From the NCBI GenBank assembly GCA_018267355.1, contig JAFDYP010000184.1:1-6772 (forward strand): a DNA stretch of 6,772 nt, given 5' to 3'. A model generated the notes under the pieces. That model was not told where the DNA came from. It worked only from the letters and a program-made list of their open reading frames with translations, and ran no database searches. Within the stretch, counting starts at the first letter, position 1. The number at the start of each line of letters is the position of its first letter. Both the position numbers and the translations under genes were made by a program. Below are positions 1 to 5,119 of this stretch, in pieces. The DNA comes from Bacteroidota bacterium (GTDB lineage Bacteria; Bacteroidota; Bacteroidia; Chitinophagales; LD1).

Positions 1-706
1 CGCCTTCCTTTCCTTCCTGCTTGAACCGCTGGAGCTGGCCAGCCGTTTCGCACGGGAAGATGACCTCGACCAAACGGATGCGCGAATGGTCGAAAGCGTT
101 GAGCATGTCGCGCATCCGCAGGTAGCGGACTGAGAATGCTAGGTGACGCATGTCCTCTGGTCCGATGGTGAGCAGGTCGAAGGCATGGAAGGTGTCTCCG
201 ACTGCTTCGCCATCGAGCAGGAAACTGCGCGGGTATTTGGCAGCGCTGCGGGCAATCGTCTCAGGAGCGGCGGTGGGGAATCCCAGGCGGTTGATGCCGG
301 TGATCTGGTCACCTTCTTTCCTGATGAGCAGGCGACGGCCATCAAACTTCTCCTGCATCCAGTAGTCAGGATTGGACAGGAACTGGTTGAGTTGCTGTTC
401 GTTGATGGGATTGAGGAGCTGGCAGTGGATGCCACTGTGCTGGCCAGGTGAGTCTGGTGGCGTGGTGGTGCCTGCGTCGGTTCCAGGCGTATAGCCTTTG
501 GCTGTCTTTTCTTTGATGAGCTTGTCGTAGATGCCCTTGGCGATCTGGTACTCGACTGGTTCTGAAGTTTTGCTGCCGGTGGTGAGAGCGGAGCCGCGAC
601 GACCATACGCAAAGTGGACCATGAAGCCTTGATCCTTGGGCTGGATGCTGGCCTGATACACTTTGTCAGATGGCCCCTGACAAAAATAGAGGGTGGTGGA
701 ATCCAT
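1..706 (-). CDS. WGR-domain ATP-dependent DNA ligase (3' part missing)
   Basis: Probably seals nicked DNA using ATP, with a WGR domain that may recruit it to nucleic acid. The gene starts at ATG 706-704 and is open to the window edge, giving 235 residues. Residues 5-72 match a bacterial WGR domain: SDKVYQ near 13-18, YGRRGS at 34-39 (Tyr in place of the Trp that names the domain), and KEKTAKGY at 65-72. A Thr/Pro-rich linker follows (about 73-92). The ligase part then shows motif I EKFDGRR with Lys120 as the predicted adenylated residue, a motif III-like LLDGEAV at 163-169 and HAFDLL at 174-179. The last visible residues, EGKEG, look like the start of motif IV, so the rest of the adenylation domain and any OB domain lie outside the window. 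An AAAGGA Shine-Dalgarno (720-715) sits 8 bases before the ATG, and a hairpin (732-761) lies just upstream. Known: the ligase motifs and the WGR fold. Inferred: involvement in repair or recombination with the neighbouring nuclease. Confidence 0.88.
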   Translation of the reverse strand, partial: MDSTTLYFCQGPSDKVYQASIQPKDQGFMVHFAYGRRGSALTTGSKTSEPVEYQIAKGIYDKLIKEKTAKGYTPGTDAGTTTPPDSPGQHSGIHCQLLNPINEQQLNQFLSNPDYWMQEKFDGRRLLIRKEGDQITGINRLGFPTAAPETIARSAAKYPRSFLLDGEAVGDTFHAFDLLTIGPEDMRHLAFSVRYLRMRDMLNAFDHSRIRLVEVIFPCETAGQLQRFKQEGKEG

Positions 707-731
707 GGGTGGTGTCCTTTCTAAAAGTGAA

Positions 732-761
732 GGAGCCGGACAATCGAGATCGTCCGGCTCC
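732..761 (-). terminator. Hairpin between the hydrophobic peptide gene and the ligase
   Basis: Perfect 10-bp inverted repeat, GGAGCCGGAC (732-741) and GTCCGGCTCC (752-761), with a 10-base loop. On the minus strand it begins 33 bases after the stop of the 33-residue peptide gene and is followed by TTCACTTTT, so it resembles a rho-independent terminator with a weak U tract. It also ends only 25 bases before the ligase ATG, which leaves little room for a separate ligase promoter, so it might instead be a leader structure affecting ligase expression. Confidence 0.6.
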
Positions 762-794
762 AGTTGGGGTTGTGGTTGACTGAGCTTGCTGGCC

Positions 795-896
795 TCACTT
801 CATAAGGCAGGTGCTCAGCTTCGCGATGATGGCGCAGATGACGTAAACAAGCGTGCCAAGCAGATCGAGGATGGTGGTGAGAAGGGTCTGGAACAT
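795..896 (-). CDS. 33-residue hydrophobic single-pass membrane peptide
   Basis: Not recognised by family. The reading frame starts at ATG 896-894 and ends with TGA at 797-795. The peptide begins MFQTLLTTILDLLG and ends AKLSTCLMK. Residues 4-28 are almost entirely hydrophobic (Leu, Ile, Val, Thr, Ala), and two lysines near the C-terminus suggest one membrane helix with a short charged tail. No clear Shine-Dalgarno is visible. The frame is open upstream to 1013, but that extension overlaps the nuclease gene and has shadow-like composition, so the internal ATG is preferred. A terminator-like hairpin 33 bases after the stop supports a real transcript end. Size and character resemble small hydrophobic type I toxins, holin-like peptides or small membrane-complex subunits, but nothing here decides between them. 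It could also be a chance frame. Confidence 0.4.
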   Translation of the reverse strand: MFQTLLTTILDLLGTLVYVICAIIAKLSTCLMK

Positions 897-936
897 AAGG
901 GTAGGATGATTTGGGTGTTGTGATTGAGGGTGGGGG

Positions 937-1758
937 TCAGTGCCATTTACGGCACTCGTTTTGGAATTCGCAGCTCGCACAGTGCATGCCCGGTGAAGGC
1001 ACGAACTGCTCATGCTGGAGTCCGGTGAGGTAGGCCTCCATTTGCCGGAACAGTCGAGTTTTTTGCTGCTGACTCATGGAGGGAAGGTGACTGATGACGA
1101 CCTTCGGGTTTTTCAACTTCACGAGGTGGTGAAGTTGGATTCCGCGTTCCTGTTGGCCTGTGTTGTGCCTGTAGAGGATTGCGTACGAGGTGGTTTGGAT
1201 CTCGTGACTGTGGGCAATCTTGTCCGTATTGGGCGTGGTGGCCGCAGTCTTGTAGTCGATGATCTGGCGTTGTTGCACCAGATCGAGGACACCAATGAGC
1301 TTGGGCAAACCGTGGTGGTGCAGGTCTGCTTCAACCGGGACCTCAACGGCATCGGGCTTCACCTCTGCGGGAACATGGGATTCACGCAGGTAGGTGTCCA
1401 CCAGACGCCAGCCCGTGGTCTTTTCATCGTCCTCCTCTCCCGGCTCCCATTTGACGGAGCCTTCGGAGGTGTCTGCCCAGGCTGCGGTGTACGCATCATG
1501 GGCCTGCTTGAGCGTGAGCGGCTTTTGAAGCCACCGCGCTTTATTCCATCCCTTCAACACGGCGTGAACCGAATTGCCAAGATGGAGCGAGGGCGTCTTC
1601 GGCTTGGACAGCTTCAGAACGTAGCGGAAGAACCATTTCAGCCTGCATTGCAGGAACAGTGACAACCGGGAGGCTGACACCGTTCCCTGCAAGGCTTTCA
1701 TGATTTCCTCCGCGCTCTGCTCCTGGACGGGTAGTGGAGCTTCAGCGGTGGCATTCAT
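937..1758 (-). CDS. PD-(D/E)XK nuclease, Cas4/RecB-like, with four-Cys cluster
   Basis: Predicted DNA exonuclease of the RecB/Cas4/AddB superfamily, 273 residues. The N-terminal motif SASRLSLFLQC (28-38) followed by KWFFRYVLKL is typical of PDDEXK_1 proteins. GNSVH at 61-65 supplies the motif I histidine, GVLDLV places the catalytic Asp at 159, and IIDYKTA gives Asp168 and Lys170. EIQTTSYAILY supplies the motif IV Gln188 and Tyr192. Cys38 together with Cys260, Cys263 and Cys269 near the C-terminus has the spacing of the Fe-S cluster of Cas4 and AddB enzymes. All key residues are present, so the enzyme is probably active. The ATG overlaps the stop of the upstream gene (ATGA at 1758-1755), implying translational coupling and perhaps a shared complex. 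There are no CRISPR repeats or other cas genes in view, so a CRISPR adaptation role is not supported; DNA end processing in recombination, repair or phage replication is more likely. Confidence 0.87.
   Translation of the reverse strand: MNATAEAPLPVQEQSAEEIMKALQGTVSASRLSLFLQCRLKWFFRYVLKLSKPKTPSLHLGNSVHAVLKGWNKARWLQKPLTLKQAHDAYTAAWADTSEGSVKWEPGEEDDEKTTGWRLVDTYLRESHVPAEVKPDAVEVPVEADLHHHGLPKLIGVLDLVQQRQIIDYKTAATTPNTDKIAHSHEIQTTSYAILYRHNTGQQERGIQLHHLVKLKNPKVVISHLPSMSQQQKTRLFRQMEAYLTGLQHEQFVPSPGMHCASCEFQNECRKWH
939..956 (-). other. Short inverted repeat overlapping the nuclease stop codon
   Basis: AGTGCC (939-944) and GGCACT (951-956) pair perfectly around a 6-base loop. The repeat covers the end of the nuclease gene, including one base of its TGA, and lies 42 bases before the start of the 33-residue peptide gene. 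No U tract follows on the minus strand, so it is not a convincing terminator; it may be an intercistronic RNA hairpin or chance. Confidence 0.25.
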
Positions 1759-2300
1759 GCGGCTTGGCGGTTGGTTGGTTGTTGCTGCCAGCGAGATTGG
1801 CGAGGGGCTGGTTTACCGGCTTTTACAAGCAGATCTTCGATGAGCTGTGAAGCCTGCATCTTGTTTAGCTGCTTGACGCCGATACCGAAGAGCTGCTGGC
1901 ACAGATCTTCCGCCACTTGTTTGGTGATGCTGGGGTTTTCATTGACGATACGAAGGATGAATCCCTTCTGACCGTCAGTGCAGTTCCAAGCCTCACTGCC
2001 GGCAGCACGAGGCGGTGATTGCCCGTTGGAGCCATTGGTATGGGAATGGCCGCCGCCGTTGAGTTGGTAGGTGCGTCCATTGTTCTGGGGCTTCCCGCTG
2101 CTGCTGGCGTCTGGGACGTAGCCAGAGTGTTGGATTTCCTGATCGACGCTTTGCTGCAGAAGGGAGTAAAGCTTCTGCACTTCGGCTTCGACCTGGGTGA
2201 TGTCGCTGAGTTCGACTTCGACGGACGCAGAAAAGCTGTGGCTGCTGTATTGGGGCAGACCGAGCTTTTTGCTGTAATTGGCGCTGAGTTTGATGGCCAT
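1755..2300 (-). CDS. Conserved protein of unknown function coupled to the nuclease
   Basis: 181 residues, function unknown. It has three parts. The N-terminal part, residues 1-55, begins MAIKLSANYSKKLGLPQ and continues through SSHSFSASVEVELSD, suggesting a small beta-rich domain, then an acidic helix (about 36-56). The middle (about 60-105) is rich in Ser, Gly, Asn and His and probably a disordered linker. The C-terminal part (108-167), from TDGQKGFILRIV to ASQLIEDLLVK, is predicted as a small helical bundle like the tails seen in some phage and recombination-associated proteins (recalled from memory, not checked). A basic Gln-rich tail ends the protein. The frame is open up to 2495, but the ATG at 2300 is chosen because a terminator-like hairpin (2345-2368) lies upstream and the family-like sequence begins there. 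No Shine-Dalgarno is seen. The stop overlaps the nuclease start (ATGA), so it may be a DNA-binding or regulatory partner of the nuclease (inference). Confidence 0.75.
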   Translation of the reverse strand: MAIKLSANYSKKLGLPQYSSHSFSASVEVELSDITQVEAEVQKLYSLLQQSVDQEIQHSGYVPDASSSGKPQNNGRTYQLNGGGHSHTNGSNGQSPPRAAGSEAWNCTDGQKGFILRIVNENPSITKQVAEDLCQQLFGIGVKQLNKMQASQLIEDLLVKAGKPAPRQSRWQQQPTNRQAA

Positions 2301-2340
2301 AATGTTGGGTGTGTGGATGTTGGGTTGCGATGCGGACACG

Positions 2341-2368
2341 AAAAAGCCAGTCCGTGATTGGCCTGGCT
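2341..2368 (-). terminator. Rho-independent terminator-like hairpin after the RHH-like gene
   Basis: AGCCAG (2345-2350) pairs with CTGGCT (2363-2368). After one mismatch, CC (2352-2353) pairs with GG (2360-2361) around a 6-base loop. On the minus strand the stem runs directly into five T residues (2345-2341), the classic terminator form. It lies 29 bases after the stop of the 70-residue gene (2398-2400) and 40 bases before the next start at 2300. Confidence 0.72.
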
Positions 2369-2397
2369 GCTGCTTGTTCGTGGAGTGTGGTGCCGTG

Positions 2398-2610
2398 CTA
2401 GGCCGCCGGTTTGGAGCTGTAGTACGGCGGTGGTTCTTCTGCCACTCTGAGGCTGGTGGCTTGCTGCCAGCCGGGTGAACCCTTGAGAGATTCACGCAGC
2501 AAAGTGTCAGCGAGACGCGTCATCGGTATGCCCTGGTGACGAGCCTCGTGATAGAGCAGGCTGACAGTGAAACGTGTGAGCGCTGGAGTGTAGTGGGTGG
2601 GGCGGGCCAT
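2398..2610 (-). CDS. Small ribbon-helix-helix-like protein
   Basis: 70 residues, ATG 2610-2608, TAG stop at 2400-2398. Residues 11-46 look like a ribbon-helix-helix fold: a short strand (TRFTVSL, 12-18), a first helix (LYHEARHQG, 19-27), a turn at IPM and a second helix (TRLADTLLRESLKG, 31-44). The tail (about 47-70) is Pro/Ser-rich and probably disordered. Proteins of this fold are often DNA-binding repressors or antitoxins, so this could be a regulator of the minus-strand block, but the match is by pattern only. No Shine-Dalgarno is visible. The first base of the ATG lies in an inverted repeat (2610-2636). It is flanked by hairpins on both sides (2345-2368 and 2643-2672), so it may be its own transcription unit. 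No toxin partner was recognised. Confidence 0.6.
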   Translation of the reverse strand: MARPTHYTPALTRFTVSLLYHEARHQGIPMTRLADTLLRESLKGSPGWQQATSLRVAEEPPPYYSSKPAA

Positions 2611-2636
2611 GGTGGTTAGGATGTTTCAGTCCACCA
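2610..2636 (-). promoter_or_regulatory. Inverted repeat at the start codon of the RHH-like gene
   Basis: On the minus strand TGGTGG and CCACCA (plus coordinates 2631-2636 and 2610-2615) form a perfect 6-bp inverted repeat with a 15-base spacer. The last A of the right arm is the first base of the ATG. It could be a repressor operator or an RNA hairpin against the start codon. A chance repeat is possible given its short length. Confidence 0.3.
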
Positions 2637-2642
2637 ACAAAA

Positions 2643-2672
2643 GGCCCGGTCGGAAATGAATCAGACCGGGCC
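2643..2672 (-). terminator. Strong hairpin with T-rich tail upstream of the RHH-like gene
   Basis: GGCCCGGTC (2643-2651) and GACCGGGCC (2664-2672) form a perfect 9-bp stem with a 12-base loop. On the minus strand it is followed by TTTTGTT, whereas on the plus strand no T run follows, so it is oriented to end minus-strand transcription arriving from the right. No confident minus-strand gene lies there; the only candidate is the open frame ending at 2690. Confidence 0.65.
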
Positions 2673-2689
2673 CTGTTGATGGATGAGTT

Positions 2690-2836
2690 TTACTGGTGGG
2701 AGGGAACGGAGGTCTTCAATGGACTGACATCAAAGGCTTCAGTTAAGCATGTGTTTATGACACAGAACCGGGTGCTGTTGCCTCCCTCATGCTCCCGGAT
2801 GGCGGTATTTGCTCCAACCGGCACATTCCGCTGATG
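2690..2836 (-). pseudogene. Possible remnant or 3' end of a minus-strand gene
   Basis: A reading frame of 48 sense codons ends with TAA at 2692-2690, only 17 bases before the terminator-like hairpin at 2672. Its C-terminus reads FDVSPLKTSVPSHQ, which looks protein-like. There is no ATG; the only early alternative is GTG at 2824. An in-frame TAG at 2839-2837 separates it from further open codons upstream in the same frame, reaching at least the bases just before the sigma start. This could be the broken 3' end of a decayed gene, a short GTG-start gene, or non-coding sequence. The nearby terminator is the main support. No family was recognised. Confidence 0.22.
2750..2764. promoter_or_regulatory. 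Palindrome TGTGT-N5-ACACA upstream of the sigma gene
   Basis: TGTGT (2750-2754) and ACACA (2760-2764) form a perfect 5-bp inverted repeat with 5 bases between, in a locally AT-rich spot about 150 bases before the sigma start. The shape fits a dimeric regulator site, but it is short and matches no site identified here. Confidence 0.2.
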
Positions 2837-2897
2837 CTACATGGTCGGTTCCGAAGCCGCCTCAATTCGATCATTTCGGGTGTGAGGTTTCGGCAAT

Positions 2898-2923
2898 GGT
2901 GGCAGTATTCGTTCGATGCCACC
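2898..2923 (+). promoter_or_regulatory. Inverted repeat covering the sigma factor start codon
   Basis: GGTGGCA (2898-2904) and TGCCACC (2917-2923) form a perfect 7-bp inverted repeat with a 12-base loop. The right arm begins inside the ATG at 2916-2918, so in the mRNA the T and G of the start codon would be paired. No Shine-Dalgarno is evident upstream. It may be an operator for autoregulation or a translation-limiting hairpin. Confidence 0.4.
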
Positions 2924-3473
2924 GGACTCGGACAACTCTGACCACTACGAAACCTTTGTCGCGCTATTCGCACGCCACGAGGGGGATCTGCGTGCTTTTA
3001 CGAGGTCGCTGCTGCCTTCGTGGGAGGATGTGGATGAGGTCATGCAACGGACGGCGCTGGCGCTGTGGCGGAAGTTTGCGCAGTTTGATCTGAATACGGT
3101 TTTTATGAAGTGGGCCTGCGTCGTGGCGCGGTTCGAGGTGCTGGCGTATCGACGGAAAATGGCGCGGGACCGGCTGGTCTTTAGCGAGAGCATCATGGAA
3201 CTGCTGGCAGATGAGGCGCAGGCTGAGGCGGAGGTCTCGCAAGCGGCCGCACTGGGCAGCCGGGAGCAGCGGGCGCTGGATGCTTGCCTGGAAAAACTGC
3301 CGGAAGCTAAGCGGGAGCTCGTCATGCTCGCCTATACGCCGGGGGTGCAGATCACTGACATCGCGGCAAAGCAAGGCCGCCGGCCCAACACCCTCTACAT
3401 GACGCTGAACCGCATCCGCCAGGATCTGATGCATTGCATGGAGGCCTCTCTTAAACAGGAGGAACACGCATGA
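2916..3473 (+). CDS. ECF-type sigma-70 factor (Rhodopirellula/Verrucomicrobium type)
   Basis: Extracytoplasmic-function sigma factor of 185 residues, directing RNA polymerase to a stress or signal regulon. Region 2 spans about residues 10-85 (YETFVALFARHEGDLRAFTR, then WEDVDEVMQRTALALWRKF for the core-binding and -10 recognition helices). Region 4 spans about 118-178 (ACLEKLPEAKRELVMLAY followed by a helix-turn-helix around ITDIAAKQGRRPNTLYMTLNRIR). The two are joined by an acidic Ala/Glu-rich linker. Length and layout fit the subfamily common in planctomycetes and verrucomicrobia. ATG 2916 is the only usable start: an in-frame TGA lies at 2883 and no ATG, GTG or TTG lies between. The start codon is partly inside an inverted repeat. 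The stop overlaps the next gene's start (ATGA), so sigma factor and membrane protein are made together, the usual arrangement for a sigma/anti-sigma pair. Confidence 0.93.
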   Translation: MPPDSDNSDHYETFVALFARHEGDLRAFTRSLLPSWEDVDEVMQRTALALWRKFAQFDLNTVFMKWACVVARFEVLAYRRKMARDRLVFSESIMELLADEAQAEAEVSQAAALGSREQRALDACLEKLPEAKRELVMLAYTPGVQITDIAAKQGRRPNTLYMTLNRIRQDLMHCMEASLKQEEHA

Positions 3474-5119
3474 ACTTCGAGAGCGAACAAGAGCAGCAAT
3501 GGATTGAGGCTTATGTGAACGGGACTCTCGATGCCGATGCTTTCGGGGCATTCGAGGAGCATCTGCGGACGAATTCTGGAGCACGTGAGAGACTGAGGCG
3601 CTACCTGCGGCTGGATGCGCAATTGCGTGCAAAGGCTGCGGACGTGTCGCCTCTTATTGAGGCCTGGCGGCCGAACCGACTGGAGGCAAAACCTGCCACT
3701 CGGTGGCGTTCGACATGGCTGCCGGTGGCGCTGGCGGCATCCATCGCCGTGCTGGCCACGCTTTGGCTTTGGCCGCAAAAGATACCCATCTCGGGTATGG
3801 CGCAGTCTGAGAGCGAAGAGACCACCATGCAGGGTTATGCCGTGGTTCGTCGTGTGCTGCAACCCGAGTGGGCTGAAGGCGAGACAGCTAGGCGATCTGG
3901 AGATCTGCTTGCTGAAGGAAAGCTGAGACTGCAGTCTGGCCTGATACAGATTGATTTTTTCTGCGGAGCCACCGTGGTCGTGCAAGGGCCGGCGGAACTG
4001 GACATAACCTCCGCCTGGGGGGCCACCTGCGTCAGCGGTCATCTCCGTGCCGTGGTGCCCCCGGCAGCGCGTGGGTTTCGCATTCTCACTGCGCAGGGGG
4101 AAGTGGAGGACCTGGGCACTGAGTTCGCTCTTTCCGTGCAGCCGGGAGCTTCTCAGGTTCAAGTTTTGGAGGGGAAGGTCATTGTTCATCCTAGCAAGGG
4201 TGCAGCGCGTGAAGTGCTGGGTGGCGATGCGCTGCAACTCAAGCCCGATGGGCTGCAAGCAACGCTCAGCGATCAGGCTCCGGCCTCTGCTGGACTCAGC
4301 GAGATCCGCTCCGGTGATGCCGAACGCGAGCGCCGCGAGTTTGCGCAATGGGAAGAGCATTCTCGAAAGCTTCGCCGCGATCCCCGCCTCATCGCCTACT
4401 ATCCGATGGCCGCTGAGGACTGGACGGATACGGCGTTGCATGATCGCTCACTGCATGCGGATGGCAGCAAGCCTTGCGATGCGATCCTGCTTGGTTTTGC
4501 CAATCGTCTTCCCGGACGGTTCGATGCAAAAAAAAGCGCCTTGGATGTTAAGCGACCTGATGCGCGTGCCCGCGTCCAAATACCCGGCGAGTTCAGCGCA
4601 TTCACCTTCGCCACCTGGGTGCGGATCGACAGTCTCAGCCGTCTCTACAACGCGCTGTTTATGGGTGACAACTACAACACGGGCGAGCCGCACTGGCAGA
4701 TCCGGGAGGATGGGAAACTCATGCTCTCCGTGATGGTGGATGACACGAAGGAACCGATGAAACCAGGCGACCGCGGGCTGCATCGCCTTTATTACTCGCC
4801 GCCGTTTTGGCAGGATTCCATGAGCGGCAAATGGCTGCATCTTGCTTCCACGTACGATCCTGGACGGCGAGAGGTGGCCCACTTTCTAAATGGCGTGGAA
4901 CTCAGTCGTGAGCAAATTCCAGACAAATTTCACATCGCCACGCTGCGCATTGGCGCTGCGGAGATCGGGAGCTGGGGCCTGCCCTTCAAGGCCAATGACG
5001 CGCAGTTCGCCGTGCGTAATTTGAATGGTCGCATGGATGAGCTGGCCATCTTCAACGCCGCACTCACCGCCACGGAAATCAAGGCGCTGCACGCAGCCGG
5101 CACACCGACGGAAGAGTGA
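3470..5119 (+). CDS. Membrane FecR-LamG protein, likely anti-sigma factor and surface sensor
   Basis: 549 residues in one pass through the membrane. Residues 1-60 form a helical domain resembling an anti-sigma domain (WIEAYVNGTLDADAFGAFEEHL, then RERLRRYLRLDAQL), expected in the cytoplasm and able to bind the sigma factor. A transmembrane segment lies at 83-101. The outside part has a FecR domain (about 144-245, including GTEFALSV and SQVQVLEGKVIV) and a C-terminal LamG/concanavalin A-like domain (about 308-545, including FTFATWVRID and GRMDELAIFNAALTATEIKAL). FecR domains pass signals to sigma factors, and LamG domains often bind carbohydrate. His31 is followed by Asn35 and Ala38 where zinc-type anti-sigma factors have HxxxCxxC, so zinc binding is not expected. 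A strong AGGAGG (3457-3462) stands 7 bases before the ATG, and the start overlaps the sigma stop. The role as anti-sigma is inferred from position and layout. Confidence 0.9.
   Translation: MNFESEQEQQWIEAYVNGTLDADAFGAFEEHLRTNSGARERLRRYLRLDAQLRAKAADVSPLIEAWRPNRLEAKPATRWRSTWLPVALAASIAVLATLWLWPQKIPISGMAQSESEETTMQGYAVVRRVLQPEWAEGETARRSGDLLAEGKLRLQSGLIQIDFFCGATVVVQGPAELDITSAWGATCVSGHLRAVVPPAARGFRILTAQGEVEDLGTEFALSVQPGASQVQVLEGKVIVHPSKGAAREVLGGDALQLKPDGLQATLSDQAPASAGLSEIRSGDAERERREFAQWEEHSRKLRRDPRLIAYYPMAAEDWTDTALHDRSLHADGSKPCDAILLGFANRLPGRFDAKKSALDVKRPDARARVQIPGEFSAFTFATWVRIDSLSRLYNALFMGDNYNTGEPHWQIREDGKLMLSVMVDDTKEPMKPGDRGLHRLYYSPPFWQDSMSGKWLHLASTYDPGRREVAHFLNGVELSREQIPDKFHIATLRIGAAEIGSWGLPFKANDAQFAVRNLNGRMDELAIFNAALTATEIKALHAAGTPTEE

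Larger units (their letters stand above)
2673..2915. other. Intergenic region between the divergent blocks
   Basis: This stretch separates the minus-strand DNA-processing block from the plus-strand sigma operon. It contains the possible remnant frame (2690-2836), a small palindrome (2750-2764) and the left arm of the sigma start-codon repeat (2898-2923). It must also contain the promoter for the sigma gene unless that is transcribed from elsewhere, but no convincing -35/-10 pair was found. No tRNA, att duplication or IS end was recognised. Confidence 0.5.

Noticed and set aside
139..612. A 157-codon minus-strand frame in the ligase region
   Set aside because: Its Ser/Thr/Pro-rich translation is an out-of-frame shadow; the WGR and ligase motifs are in the frame starting at 706.
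1012..1662. A 216-codon plus-strand open frame inside the nuclease gene
   Set aside because: It lies wholly antisense to the PD-(D/E)XK gene, which has clear catalytic motifs, and its translation shows no recognisable domain.
937..1758. Cas4-like nuclease as evidence for a CRISPR-Cas locus
   Set aside because: No repeat-spacer array and no cas1, cas2 or effector gene is seen in the window; the nuclease family is widespread outside CRISPR.
2755..2973. A 72-codon minus-strand frame overlapping the sigma start
   Set aside because: It overlaps the sigma gene, has no recognisable domain and no ribosome site.
3395..4441. A 348-codon minus-strand frame opposite the sigma and FecR genes
   Set aside because: Antisense to two genes with clear domains; its Arg/His/Leu-rich composition is typical of a shadow frame.
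4528..4535. Run of eight A residues in the FecR-LamG gene as a possible slippage site
   Set aside because: The frame continues normally into a complete LamG domain and there is no stimulatory hairpin or sensible alternative product evident.
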